From Pithys albifrons albifrons (taxonomy: Eukaryota > Chordata > Aves > Passeriformes > Thamnophilidae): a stretch of DNA of 64,000 nt. Position 1 is the first letter of the stretch; each line of letters starts with the position of its first letter. The notes beneath the pieces were generated by a model. That model was given only the letters and a program-made list of their open reading frames with translations, was not told where the DNA came from and did not search any database. A program made the position numbers and the translations under genes. Below, piece after piece: positions 12,521 through 25,485 of this stretch. Location of the stretch: NCBI RefSeq assembly GCF_047495875.1, contig NC_092467.1, positions 14,969,566 to 15,033,565 on the forward strand. Direction: 5' to 3'.

Positions 12521-15500
12521 TACCTTCTAATAGAAAGGAAGAAATCCAGCTCTTCAAAGCAATCTCTCACTAAATGAAATAGATTTGTTTGTGTTGCTTT
12601 GCAACACACAAGTGTGACAGTTCATTTTAAACAAAATAGTTTTAATAATGTCATTACTAATATCTATTTGGTCATCTCTCTGAAAAATGTTGTTTTAATA
12701 GGAATGTTTCATTTTAATAAATGGCAGAAGGGGCAAGCTGCCCTGAGTCAGCAGGAAGTGGATATACACCAGAGAACAGGCTGATTGTGTTAGATTCATC
12801 CAGAACATTGAACAGCACACAGACAGTCCAAGAAAAAGCAACTGGCTGTATTCAAATGATTAGTCTTACTGCTATGCTGTAGCACAGATTCACACATTCT
12901 TCTATTATTCCTTGACCTCCTGCCAAAAACTCCCACTTGAAGTAATAATTAGAATTAGTGTTTCCAGTGCATGCTTCCATCTTCCTAACAAACAGTAATG
13001 AAATGTGGCTTTTACAAAATATACTGTTAATTAAACTTTTTTTTGAACATTGTTTGATTAATACAGTTCCCCTGTGCTAGCCCCTCATTATGGCTGACTA
13101 TCTCTACCTGGGGTTGGTGAATTGGAAGAAAAGCACTGTCAGTAAGATAAGTGAAATTTCAGAATTTTGCACTTTACAATTGCTTGTGGTTTTGGGGTTT
13201 TTCCTTTCTAGTTTTGTCTCTGTCTTGGAATAAACTGGAAAGATAGCCATTGTTTGTAGTCCTGCTTTTTTAATGCAAAGACAGTATGGGTATTATATAA
13301 CTACTCTACAAATGCCCTCAGCATGAATATGAAGAACACATATATCAAGTGCTACAAGATAATAAGTGGACTTCTAGGCAAGCTTTTTGAAAAGATGTCT
13401 CAGCACTGTGTTGCTTAATAACACTATGCAAATAGATATTCTGATTTCATTTTTTAAATATTATTTCATGCTTTTTTACTGTCTGCCTTAATTATCCGAA
13501 TGCTGAACAAGTATAGTCTTTTGATTGATGAGAGTTCCACCCCTTTACCCACACCCCTGCAGATATGAAGCTCCACAGTTTAGTACCATAAATCACAGTG
13601 ATTGTATAACTTAACTACTGTATGATCAGAGATCACATGCAGTGTTAGCCTGGATATGCATTCATTCTCCGTTGTGAATGTTTTAGGGCTGAATTTATTC
13701 GGGATATTTTGAGAAATAAAAGTTTCTTCACTTAAAAAAGCAATGCATTTTAAATAAGCAATTGTCACCCCAACTGGAAATAATCACAGAAGTCTTCTAT
13801 TTGCAAGTTTCATTAATGTGAGTTATTTCATCACTTTAGGAGAAATCCTTTCAGAGGAAAACAACAATTAAACCCCTCCCCCCAGGCTTTGACAGCTAAG
13901 AATCTATGGATCAGCCATTTTAGTAATTAACCACAATTCCTCTGATTTGTGAATTTCCAGATGATGAGGCAGGAAGCAAGTTACATCTTGGAGAAATTGC
14001 CCTCTGGGGAGAGGAAAAACTATTGCGAGGTTGACAGCACAACCTTGTACCAGCACAGTTTCCTTTCCCCAGTGGTTCAAGGAGTTCCAAGCACCCTCCT
14101 GTAAATCATCAGCTCACATCTATTTATTATCTTCCAGCCCAGTGCACAACACTATCTGTTACACACGGATACCAGCAATATTACAAGGTGGACTCAAGGG
14201 ATAAGAGACAGCAAACCCTGCACACCTCCTATGCCTGAGTCATACCCACTATAAAGTCAGATTCTGTTCATAAAGTGCATACTGTTGTCAGAAATGAAAC
14301 AATATGAACTATTGTGATTCAGAGTTGGGGTTTTTTAGTGTTTCTCCAATATGCTTGATCTTATCATCTTGATATCTTTGTGTTATTATAGAGAGGCAAA
14401 ATTTATCTGCATAGCAATGGGCAAAATATCTATGAAAATATTGCTATTCATTCAATGATTGTTGTTATATTTGGAGTGAGGCACAAACCTCACTCTGTGA
14501 TGCTTGTCCTGGAATATCAATAAATAAATCATAAAAGCCAATGCTTCAAATATTGAAAAATTCACACTTCAAACTGTGTTTTGAACTATACTGAGAGCAA
14601 TGCCTCAGATTGTCCTTTTGCTTTATATGAACAGAGGAAATTCAAAGTAGGAGGAACTCTCTCCTGGGATTTGCACAAGGGAGTGCCACAAACCATCAGC
14701 CTTCCTGTCTCTGCTGTGCCAACGAAGCCTCTCCTGGGATGTACCACGAGGAACTGATAGTGTGTCTGGAGAGTTAATGTGGCTTCAGATGAAATTATCT
14801 CCTGCAGAATCCATCTTGCCTGTTGGTTTTGTGCATGCAAAGGAGCCAGGCGGTGGCGAGGAGCCAGGCCACAGACCGGCAGGTGAAGGCTCAGAGAAAA
14901 GTAGAAACATCTCCCTATGACTCTGTTGGGTTACGTGAAGTTCCTTGTGCCACAGACTTAAGGTGCTGGTGAAAATGGGACATCACAACTCTTTTTATCC
15001 TTCTGTTTGGGGAATGGTATAAACAAACTCACTGAAGTCCCCACCCTGTTGCCCACTTCACTCCTCAATTATAACAGATGTCTAAATTATATGGTGTGAA
15101 TGACAGTATTAAAAGGAGAAATGAGGGCAAATGCCCTTCTGAAAAGTACACTCTAGTTCAAGCACAAGTGTTTGGGCTGATGCCCAAGTTACAAAATGAC
15201 TTTCCAGGATTTGCGTGGGGCAGGAGACCACTAGGCAATTCTAATGGTTCTTTTGCTTTTGTTTTAAAAGCACTGAAATTAGCTGAAAGCCAAAATTAAG
15301 AATGGTATTTTGTAGTAATTGTAAATGCAAAGCTAGACTAGCACTGGAAGTCACTCATGTACATATATTCAAAGAACAGAAGAAAAAGCACTGCAGGTAT
15401 TCAGTGCTTTATCTGATTAGAAAACAGCCTGGCACAGATGTGATTTCTGCTCCATATATCAAGCTATGGCAGGCTTTTGCTGCTTCATTATGAAAGCATC

Positions 15501-15770
15501 TGAAGTAAAATAGGTTTTGGAACATAAAAAATGACAAATTTGGAAAAATATCTATATGCCAGATGGGTGTAGGAAGAATCCTTGTGACAAATATATTATT
15601 AAGGGAATATGCATAAGGAAAGAAACTGTGCCCAGTTCTTCCAAGGATGGACAGGCATGAAGGTAGCGTCTCACTGTGTCTAATGTATTCTCATCTGATC
15701 TAAATCTAATTAATTACGTTGCATTACTGACATAATATCCAGGCACTGCATACAACAATGGTCGACTGCA
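12521..15770. other. Noncoding DNA, nothing recognised
   Basis: AT-rich sequence lacking supportable exons or repeats. A 12-base string ctctcctgggat occurs twice (near 14659 and 14730), and gaggagccaggc is duplicated around 14840-14867; both are too short to indicate a repeat family. Two consecutive short plus-strand frames at 15078-15493 have no splice or domain support. Confidence 0.55.
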
Positions 15771-15995
15771 TCGGGGCTTCAGCAGGGCTGGGGATTGCTT
15801 TGCCCTGCCTGCTTTTGTTTGCGTTCCTCGGGGACTGCGGGTCAGGGTGACGACATCTCCCCCGAGGAAAGGCTGATGCGAACAGACGGGGCTTTAGCTG
15901 CGCACCACGGACAGCGCGGCGTGAGCTCATCCTCCTCTCCAGCCTTCCCATGCCGCTCCAGCCGCGTGCGGCTCGGAGGGGTTACAGCGCAGACC
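15771..15995. promoter_or_regulatory. Orphan CpG-island-like patch
   Basis: By eye there are about 20 CpG dinucleotides in roughly 225 bp at GC above 60 percent, including the clusters gcgcggcg and ccgcgtgcgg. The flanking kilobases on both sides contain almost none. This meets the classical informal idea of a small CpG island, which in birds usually marks a promoter protected from germline methylation. No TATA box is present, as is normal for such promoters. A 138-codon frame (15795-16211) starts inside it but has no recognisable domain and runs into ordinary DNA, so I do not call it. It may be a lncRNA or alternative promoter, or an intragenic island. Confidence 0.5.
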
Positions 15996-17315
15996 GTGGG
16001 TGCTCCTGCATGGCTTCTCCTTGTACTTTGTGAAGAAATGGGAGCACTTTGGCAGTGGCTGTCTTACTCCACAGATGCTTTTGGAGCTGAGTCCCGTGTC
16101 TCAGAGATGAGGCCTGGAGTGCCTGGGAAGACATCTCAGCAGTGCACAGCTCCTGGTGCTTGGCTTTCCAGCGTGGGAAGGGTTGTTGTTATCTGTAGCT
16201 CGCCCACCTGAGCTCCCTGGCTCAGAACACATGGCACTGTGTGGGACAGCACAGCAGTGCACAAGGTTGGGGGTACGTGGTGCAGGGAAAAGAGGCTGAG
16301 CTCTGGTGCCAGGAGGCTCCTGGACAGGCAGTGGGGCTGGTTGTGGGGCAGGACTGATGCAGGGAGACCATGGAAACTTCAGCTTCACAGTGTGGGGCCA
16401 TTGGGGTCCTTCAGGACAGGCTGTTGGGGGCAGGCACCTCAAGTTTCCTCAGATTCCTGAGGAAACATTACTGCCTCTTGTAATCAGGCAAGTCAGGATT
16501 TCAGCTTTAGGGTAAATAACTGAGTAGGACATGCACACTCTGGCCAGTCCCGCGTCTGGGTGGCTGACCAGATCTGATATGGTCTTAATAGCAGCGGAGA
16601 AGCTGCGAGGAGATATTACACAAAGCTGAAAGGGGTCTCAGCCTTTGGTTATTCCCAAAGATAGGATACCATACCTGGTTTGGATTCAAGGTGCAAATGA
16701 TCTAGCCATGATTAATGTGTTCAGAACTGAAATAGAAATTAAGCAGGGAGGATGGTATGGCAATCGTATAATTTGGCTTCAAATAATTTGATTTTACTGA
16801 TGCCTCATCCACTATCTGATTACTCTTTTCCTATTTAAACCCAGCCAAACCAGGAGGCTTTTGCTCACGGGCTTTTAGTACTATTTTATTTGGCAGTTAT
16901 GGAATAAAAGAATTTTAGTATTGCCTTAGAATTTCTCCTGACATCTATCACAACCAATCCAGCTCATATGTGGGTGAACTGTGTTTTGATCCAATTATAA
17001 AATTCTCTTGGAGTCTTGTTACAGTCTTATCCCATGTGCATGTTGAAAAATTCAAGAGCAAAAGAAAATTCTACAAAATGTTTCTCATTTACTGTAGGCT
17101 TGGAGACACAAAACTGCATCACACAGTCATTTGTAGAGGCTAATGACAAACTAGAAAAACAACATATTCTTCAGGAAAAAACTCCACCCTGTTAATCAGC
17201 AGCAAGATTTAGAAGGAGAATAGTACAATATGTGTATAGATTGATGATAGTCTTTTGGGGAAATGCCTTGTTTTTGTTAATTGTAGAAAAAAGAACTTTG
17301 TTGGTGTTCTTCCAG
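15996..17315. other. Noncoding DNA, GC-moderate then AT-rich
   Basis: The first 500 bases stay moderately GC-rich but lose CpG; opposing frames at 16101-16515 overlap in several phases with no motif. From about 16680 the sequence is AT-rich. No repeat family was recognised. Confidence 0.55.
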
Positions 17316-17411
17316 CAGTCACGATGACAAAGGATATGCCAATTTGAAGACATTTTTGAGAATGCATAAAAATGACAAATTTGAAGAGAACTCAGACACA
17401 AAATGACCAAG
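17316..17411 (+). other. Candidate exon with open segment, unidentified
   Basis: A strong acceptor (tggtgttcttccag) precedes the segment, and a donor-like aag|gtaaca follows it. In the second frame 29 codons run from 17317 to a TGA at 17404-17406, giving a charged, protein-like peptide (it includes KGYANLKTFLRMHKND). If coding, it would be a terminal coding exon with the stop shortly before a further splice. Without splicing the frame is already closed by a TAG at 17284. I do not recognise a family. The complementary strand is also open here, which weakens the case. Confidence 0.18.
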
Positions 17412-19639
17412 GTAACACATAGCTAATATCCCAGTGGTTTATAATGACTATAATACTTAAAAATGAAGATTCTTTACACACTCTTAGCATCTCTATGAAA
17501 AAAATGCATTATTAAATCAACAACCCATGAGCTACTTGATGACCATGATGGAGAAGTTGATCTGGGATATTTCTGTCTCAACACTTCCACTGTCTTCAGG
17601 CTACAAAACATAATAAAAGAAATTAGGGGTCTTCCTTGCTTATCGGCTGTGGAAAGCCACACAGAGACAGCTTCACAGACATAGTGTTGCTCCCTGCAGA
17701 GGAAATACACTTGCTCCAAAGCTTTATGGCTCCATCCTGGTGGAGTCTTTTACACATATACAATCAAGAATTCCCATCCTAAAACTGTGTGATGAGGTAG
17801 CCAGCAGACTTGAGCAAGAGCAAGTGGCCCTCCAACCAAACCACACTGGCTGGCACTGCGAAATGCGTGGAGAGGGGCTGGAAGGGGAACACCCAGCAGT
17901 TGTCACCAAAGCTGAGCAAGCCAGCCACACACAAACACAAGAGGAAGGCCAAGTGTACATACGCTCACAAACCATATTAGAACATTCCTGAGGTTGTCTG
18001 CTCTTGGTTACATCAGTTCTAGCTGTCTGTGATTCCAGTAGCTTAATAATTAGTTCTGTTTTCCTTACTTCTGAGTGTGCAGACTGGTTATTGGTCTCCA
18101 GCTCTGGAACACCGTTTGTGTTTCTGCGCCCCGTGGGAGACTGATAAACGTGCCATCTCTCCCCGTGGCTTCCCTCGGTCACTCTGAGCCCCACCATTAA
18201 GCTCTGACACAAAAATCTGTTTAGTCACAGAAGCAGATTGCTTCCATGAAGCGCAGAAATGTAATTCGCCAGTACTTACGCTGCAATATTAAATACTAAC
18301 ATGAAGCTCTTTCCCCTTTTCAGTTCTTTACAACAAAAATACTTGGTGTGAAATCTTGTTTCTACAAGGGTCAATGATAAAATCTGCAGCAGCGATGGAG
18401 CAGCTTCTGCCCTTCCTATGGTGAGTGGTTTTATTGGCTTTGCATTTAAAGCTGTTCCAATACATCAGCACTTTCATTGCTAGTCCAGAGCACTTGTATG
18501 CCCACAAAGCTGGTGAAGAGGTCATCTCCGAACTTCCCTTGCTCCAGCTGTGTCCATGCAGGACAGCCCTTGCTGGGGCTTATTCTCCTGTGGAAATGGA
18601 CAGCGTTTCATCTCTGAGGCAGCACACACTCCAAGCGCAGCTGAAAGCAAACCTACCTAACCCCAGGCTCCAGCCCACAGTAGCTAATCCTTAAATAATT
18701 CCCCTGGTGATGTTAGCCAGTGCTGATAAATTACAGATTCCATTGTTTTGCCTGGAGCAGCTTTAAATTGTGTTAATTTCATCAAAGATTGACACTGTCT
18801 TTTATTTCCTCTTGCTCCTGTTTTGTCCTGTAAAGTGACATACACTACAGACTTCAGATTGCTCATGTAATTGGTACAATAGATTTTTTCCTCATATTTG
18901 CAAAAAAATTTAATCAGAGGCTTTGAAATACCAAGAACTTTGAGATCAATAAAATACTAATGCTAATGTATTAGAGGAGGAATATTACCACAAATCAAAT
19001 AGCTTTTAAAACAACCTTATTATTGACCCTGTTTGTTTTACATGTGATCTCAGAATGATTTCTAATTTTGTACAGCAGTGAATTTATTCCACCTACAATA
19101 CACGTTTCTGACACAGGGTTTTCTCAAAAACTGAAGATGAAATACATTATACATATTCCTGATGAGCCAAACTATCGTTGATCTGATTCTCTATTTTGGC
19201 AATGGAAAAAATATCCCCAGGTAGTCCTACTCTTTTTGGGCAGAAGAAAAAGGCTGTTTTAAGTTGATAGGATCTTGATCAGTTCTTTTATGGCAAATTC
19301 TACATGTTTTGAAACAATTATTGTAACAGTTCAATGTGTATTGAATAAAGCACATGGAAAATTTTGGAGCTGTAATTTACAACTACGAAACTGATATTAA
19401 ATAATTTCTGTACTAGCGACAACGTGGCACAATACAATAGCCTGTACTGGTAAATAAGAGAAGGTTTTGATTGTGCACTATTGTAGCTCCCTGAGCAGAA
19501 TGTTGAGTTCAACTATGAAATACTGAAGTTCTGTATCAGAGCTGGTATTTTTAATAGAGGCCTCTTTCAATAATTTCATGAGGGTACCTGCAGTTTGCTT
19601 TGGTAGGTTTTTGTATTTATTTTTTTAAACACATAGTAT
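17412..19639. other. Noncoding DNA, including the window's longest (rejected) frame
   Basis: The 162-codon minus-strand frame at 17724-18212 begins at TTG, not ATG, and has no domain; it is treated as chance. A second minus-strand open stretch lies between an acceptor-like site at about 18386 and a donor-like gc|gtaagta at about 18281, again with no recognisable product. Elsewhere AT-rich DNA without repeats. Confidence 0.5.
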
Positions 19640-20150
19640 AATGCAGTCCAACCCCTCCTTTGCTGTAAATGTGGACAGATATTAATTGAACAATTAATAA
19701 GGTAACAGGTGCCCTGAGGTACTGATATTAATGGCCCTGACCATCCTCACCTGGGGGATCCCACCCACTCCATGTACTCAGAATTTAAACTCAGTCCTTG
19801 CCACCACCCTCTCTCTAAACACTGCTGTAAGGCTGCTGGTCTCCAGTTCCTGGTCCATGCATTCTGCTGATATGAACTCTGGCCTATGTATGGACCTCCA
19901 ACCTTGGTGACAGAGCTGTCCTTTCAATGCGGACCTGTCTGCCACTCTATGGAATGCATCTGGTTTTGACCTTGACCTTCAGGTTGGCCACTAAGCTTAG
20001 CCTCCAGACCTGTGTCATTGCTGTGAACTTGCCTGATGTTGGGACTTCAAGGTGAAGCTGCCCCACTGTCCTCATCAGCTGGTATGGGACTGGCTCTGAT
20101 ACTGCCCCCAGCTGCTGTCTCCCTGTCTTGCTGGAAAAAGTCATGGGTTA
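19640..20150. repeat. Possible ancient degenerate retroelement, family unknown
   Basis: The composition changes here to a pyrimidine- and CCT-rich text with recurring cctgg, gacctt and ggacct words (for example ctccagttcctggtcc, ttttgaccttgacctt). This texture resembles decayed LTR or LINE untranslated sequence in amniote genomes more than single-copy DNA. I could not find terminal TG/CA ends, a polyadenylation signal or target duplications, so the boundaries are approximate. It may instead be ordinary pyrimidine-rich DNA. Confidence 0.25.
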
Positions 20151-23100
20151 GTCAAGGTAAATAAATCTGTTAATAACATTTATTTGATGTGGAGGAATCT
20201 GCTCTGCCCCCTGTGTCTATCCTCTATTTCTTACTATGAGGTTGAACTTTCTTAGGAGAATAAAAATTAACTGTATTTAATATCCCAGGAAAATGGTTCT
20301 GGGATAGCTTTCTGGATCTAGTTTTCCAGACTTTTGCCCAGAAACATGGGGACAAGAGAGGCAGCTCCTGCAGGGATGCAGCTGGCGAAAGCTTGAACTG
20401 ACACAGAGCTGCTGCTGAGTTTGTGCTCTCATTTGATCTCCTGTGCAGCTGAAGGGTTTCTGTGGTAATCAGTTCTTGCTCACCTGCCTGACCCTGTGTC
20501 TACTTACATTGAATGCAACCCCAAACTATTTTTAAAGAATTTCACAAATGAGAACATGAGCCTCCTGGCATCCGTGTCTTTTTTGCAGGTCATGGTAAAA
20601 GATATGGGTGGTTGGGAGCTGAGAATAAGCTGAATGGTTTGCCTCAGTTTGCTTTCTTTGGGACAGAGTGTTAGGCAATGAGTTGATCGAAATCACATGG
20701 ATTGTTTCAAGAGAAGAGCTATAGTGATTTGTAGCAGAATGGAGCAAGGTAAAATTCCCCCAAGTACTTGATAAACATGCAGCTCCTAAGAAACCTGGGG
20801 TACTGTTCCAGACATTCAGTAGAAAAACTACATGTGTAGGCCATTTAAAGGAATGGGGTCTATAACACACCTTATGTTGCCTTTCTCCACCATTTAGAAA
20901 AAAAATATGGAAAATGGTGTCACTTAACTGGTTTGCCTATACTTTTGTCCAAAACCATAGAAGGCTTGATCTAGCTCCAGGGGAAGACAGAAGAAAACTG
21001 CCTATTCATTTCAAGGCTTAAACTCAGTTAAAGTACTGCTTGGGCAGATTTTCCAGTGTTCCTTAAAAAATATGAATAAATCTCTATTTATTTTGATAGA
21101 TTCAGATGGGGCGAGTTTGAAGGAGAGGCAAGTGTCTGGTGTTCTGGATAGGTGCAGTGTTGTCCTTCAGGATATTTACAAGTGAATTTGGATGTGTGTC
21201 TGTCTAAATGTAGTATTAGTGTTAAGGTAATAGAATATGGGCTTCATCCCACAAAGTTGTAGATTGGAGCACTTGTCAAATTAGATCCTTTACATGTGGG
21301 GTTAATTGGCATAATCTCTGAATATATTTTATTTCCAACTGCTTTACATAGATTAGCCTACTAGATTAAAAAACCTGTGGGTCCCTCCAAGCACTTGAGA
21401 TAATATATTCTCATTTTAAAAGTACTGTTGAATATATTGAGTAAGGGAGAGAAAGGCACGAAATCAAAACTTTAGAAGCGAAGCAAAAAGTCACAATATT
21501 TGTTTCATGGTACATCTGGGATCTTACCACTGGGATAGGTTTGAGAAACAGACCTTCCAAATAGAAATAGCAGGATGATAAAACAATAATAGTAAAAAGC
21601 AGTGGCAAGATACTTCAAAAATCTCCATTTTGCAGAAATGTAATCATGATTTAAAAATACAGAAAACACTGTGACTCAAAAGAAGGAGAGCGTGGGTGTT
21701 TGCTGGGGATGAGTCAAAAGAGAAGAAATTTCAACTCCAGAAAGCAAATGCAAAAGACGAGGCTCTGTAAGTAGAGCCTGCAAAAAGGCAGATCAAATTT
21801 ATGCATTTGTTCTGCAACCAGGGTTCACCTCCATGCTATGCAGAAGTCATTGATTAACTGACATTAGATTGAAATGGGGCAATTAGACAGAGTAAAATGT
21901 CTACAGCATAAATTATACAAGAAAAGTGTCTGAAGAGAGCCTCCCCTTTGTCTTAAAGACTTGCCAGCTGTTCCTTTCCTGCCTTGTGATTTTTACCTTT
22001 CCAGATAAGCATATTCCTTTCCCTAAATCAGTCTGACAGAACAGAGCTAACTGTATATCACAGGGTACAGCTGTATGTTCAGATACATTTTTAATAGGTC
22101 AGCCAGTCCAGTGGCAAGATAGCACTGATTCATGTTAGCATACAAGGAGGAAAATGATGCTATGGAAGCACCCACCACAGAGACTGCTGCACACTTCTTG
22201 GCACTGATTACTTGAAACAGTTTGTCACATGCTTAAACTGAAACATGTGCTTTGGTCCCCTTTGTTGTCAGTGGAATCAGGTGCTCAGTCTTATACAGTA
22301 TTGAAAATTAATTACGGGAGTTGGAAATCCTGCTGTTTTTCAGTAGAAATAAGGAAAGTAAATCACTGACTCACTGAAATACGAAAGCCAGGGCAGTTCT
22401 GTGGTTATGCAGGCTCAATGGTCTTTGCTTGTAACAGTGCAAGACATGTTTTCTTTTTTCAACAGGAACAATGAAAACTGTTTTAGTTTTTTTAAGAAAT
22501 AAATTACTTGTGATTTTTTCTAACATAGTGTGATCCAAAACCACCTTATTAGTGAATTGAGCTTGTTTGTAATGCAAACCTGCTCTTTGCAGTGATCTTG
22601 GGATTGTGGGAGTCTCCACACCATGAGCATGCTTTTGCTCTGCCTTTCATCCCGCTACCTAATCAGCTGTGGGCTGTTTATGGGGCCACATAAAGTTAGA
22701 CTCTTCTACAGGAGCATAGAGTAGTTGCAGATGCATCCAAGCTGTCATTTTCAGCTGCAGTTTTTACAACCTGTATCCATTTACCAAGTTCAGACATGAC
22801 TGAATGTGAATGGTCACAGCTATGGCAGCAGGGCTGTTCTCGTATTTTTTTTCATATCAGTGCTGAGCAAGGTTTAGGAGTGTGGGTTTTGCTCAAACCC
22901 ATTTGTTGGGGGCGTTTTTGTTCTTAAGGTTGTACTTTGCTCCCTCTAAGGCTGTTTTAGGCCCTGACAGGAGTGGGAAAGACAGTCTGCCCTAATACAT
23001 GGGGGCTGAGATGGACATCCTTACTGTGTAATGTGCACTGAGAGCCATCCGATGACCAGCAATAGGTTTGGCTTTTGTCCAGTATAAGGAAAGCAACTCT

Positions 23101-24277
23101 TAGCATCCACCTGTTTGAACATCAAAAGAGATCATATGACTGTGCTATACAGTAATGTGCACTGGGCTGTTGGAAGTAAATTGGTCATAAGGCATTTCCT
23201 GACTTTCCCTTTACTCATGCTAGCAAGATTAATGAGCAAGCTTTTCCACTGGAGAGTAATATGGTCAAGTGGGATGAGGATTTGATGTTGTGTAAAACCC
23301 ATCTCACTGTTTACAAAATGGTTAAGGGGAAACTGTTCTTAAGGTGGCTATTGGCCCCTGCACACTGCTTCAGCAAGTAGCCAGTCTTCTGTCCTTGAGT
23401 TGTAGGCAACATTTACAATGAATTGGCTTGAACTGGCATTAACTGCACAAAGACCTCTTCAGTTCTGCATTTAGCTTTTGACATATTGTCCATGTAATTC
23501 AAGTGGTATTTTCATTCATTCCTTTTGAACCCTTTGTATTGGAAGGCAGACTTGCTATATCTGTGTAGTTATAGCATGGCACTGGATAAGAAAGCCACCC
23601 AAATCTGATGGCATCTCCCCTCTTATCTACAGCAGTCAGTACCTGATTCCAATCTAATTGTTAGGACTGCCTCAAGCATAGGAGTTCCACAAAAATCAGA
23701 TGTTTATTCTATTTATCCAAGTTTAATGGGTCCAGCAAAGCAAAAGGAAACCAGGTGAACAGTTAGCTAACTGATGTTTACATTATTTTTATGCTAGGCT
23801 TTATCTGACATGTCAGACACACACTTTGCGTTTTCTAGACATGTCTCCCACCCTTCAGAAATGCAGATTACATGATTTTGAAAATATTTTACCTGAGCTG
23901 AGAACATTTATCTTTTCATAATTGGACTAGAGGATTTTGCACATCTCACTTTGTCCAATGTGAAGATGTGAAATATTTCAATTTTTCATATATAAACCAT
24001 GAAAAGTTGAAGGCTGACTCTAATGATAATATAAGAAATATAAGAGAAATGTCAACTAAACCAGTCTCATAATATATGTACTTGTTTGGTGATTCCTTGG
24101 TGGTAAGGAATGTTTATACAGCATTGAAGTTAAAATATCTGAATATCACACAGACAGCATAATGGTTTTGTACAGTGAACTTTTATAACTCACTTGAAAT
24201 GAAGCTGTCAGTCATCATTAATGGTCTGTGAAACCCTAGCCCAAGCTGGTGCCAAGTCTTTCCCACAGAAACATTGT
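20151..24277. other. Noncoding DNA, nothing recognised
   Basis: About 4 kb of AT-rich sequence without supportable coding frames, RNA genes or identifiable repeats. Short frames at 20532-20870, 21411-21608 and 22371-22619 on the minus strand show no domain or splice context. Confidence 0.6.
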
Positions 24278-24390
24278 GATAAGCTCTGCTGTGTTCACAG
24301 TAAATCAAGGAGTTTCACAATGAGTTACATGATAAGCCTTGCTGGGTTGCACAGTAAATCATTCTGTTAAACAATTACACAGTAAGCCTC
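24278..24390 (+). repeat. Degenerate ~50-bp tandem repeat, about 2.2 units
   Basis: The unit gataagctctgctg...cacagtaaatca begins at 24278 and recurs at 24331 as gataagccttgctg...cacagtaaatca. A third partial unit begins at about 24382 (gtaagcctcc). The spacing is 53 then about 50 bases, with substitutions and small indels. It looks like an old local duplication or minisatellite seed. No further units were seen on either side. Confidence 0.7.
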
Positions 24391-25268
24391 CTTAGTTTTT
24401 TCTTTTTGTGAGTGTCTGTCAGTAATGGATAAAAGTCAATATTCATATTTTTATTGCCCTTCTACCACCTACCTCAAATGTAATTCTTCTTAAGGTTGTG
24501 GGGAAGACCACTGTGTTAGCCTTGGATACCTGCACATATGATGTGATGTACTTTATGAAGTACTAGAGGACAGTGCATAAGAAGCCTAGAGAAATCTGAA
24601 GGCATCACTGAAGTTGATTCGGTGATGGGAAGGGTATCCTTGGCTTTCAGAGGAGCTGTGCCAGTTTACACTAGCTGAGTCTTTGCATTTTGCTTGGTTC
24701 TCCAAGGAGATATGTACTAGAAATTCCTATTTCTGCAGTGATTTGTATTTGCTTTGGTCTGTCATGGTTTTCATTGTCCATTTTTTTTTTTAATCAGCAA
24801 TGCTATAAGCAGCATCTTTCCTTTTAAACTCTATTTTATTGATTCTTGTGGTTTACAGGACCATTTCTCCCCCTACCAGGTCTTATGTGATTTAACCTGC
24901 TGCACCTATTTGACAGCTCCTGTCTCAATAAATTTATTCTTTATATCACTCTAAATCCTCAGGTCTTTAGCTTCAGCTGTCCAAGACATCTTCTCCCATT
25001 GATGTTCCCTTGTCTTCCAACACTACAGACTGAAACTCAGCTTTTTGCTGTTCCTCACCGGCTAATGCCTGGTGCCTCTCCCTGCCTGTCTCCAAGGCTC
25101 AGACTTGTCTTGTGATGCTTTGGTTTCATCTTCTTCTCCCTCCCCATGCCTGACTGCTTCCTAGGGCCTCATACAGCCTATTGCCAAGTGCTTCAAACAT
25201 GCAATTTGCATTCTTCTTCCTTGGCAGAGCCTCTTAAACTCTCACGACTCCAGCCTTTGTGTGCCACT
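24391..25268. other. Noncoding DNA, pyrimidine-rich in the second half
   Basis: No gene is recognised. The part from about 24960 to 25260 is unusually rich in C and T on the plus strand (for example cttcttctccctcccc), without a repeating unit. It precedes, on the opposite strand, the end of the candidate exon at 25271-25485. Confidence 0.5.
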
Positions 25269-25270
25269 TC

Positions 25271-25485
25271 AAAAATGCAAACCTTCTAATTTTCCAATTT
25301 TGACAAGATGATATAATAAAAAAGGTTTCTGTTGCCATTTCAGCTGGGTCCCTTCAGGTGTATAAATTGTTGGAGTCAGATTGTAGGAGATATGTCTGCC
25401 TTTTAAAGAGCAAGGAGTGGTGTTTGCATTAATGCTGCCTCCATAAAGCATCATGTACTGAGAAGAACTATCATGTACACCAGAA
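25271..25485 (-). other. Candidate terminal coding exon, unidentified
   Basis: On the minus strand an acceptor-like ggctcctgcag is followed by an open frame of about 70 codons ending in TGA at the left edge. The peptide is of ordinary complexity, not repetitive, and contains the runs YNLTPTIYTPEGTQLKW and YHLVKIGKLEG. The open frame extends upstream through the acceptor to 25604, where the apparent start is TTG, so the splice site and not an ATG would define its beginning. No AATAAA lies close downstream. I do not recognise the family. Alternatives are an unannotated gene's last exon, a decayed pseudogene or a chance frame. It is the most protein-like open segment in the window. Confidence 0.25.

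Noticed and set aside
15795..16211. 138-codon plus-strand frame starting in the CpG-rich patch
   Set aside because: No domain, no splice support; GC-rich DNA lacks stops by composition.
17724..18212. Longest open frame in the window (162 codons, minus strand)
   Set aside because: It starts at TTG, has no recognised domain, and is Ser/Cys-rich in its second half in a way expected of chance frames.
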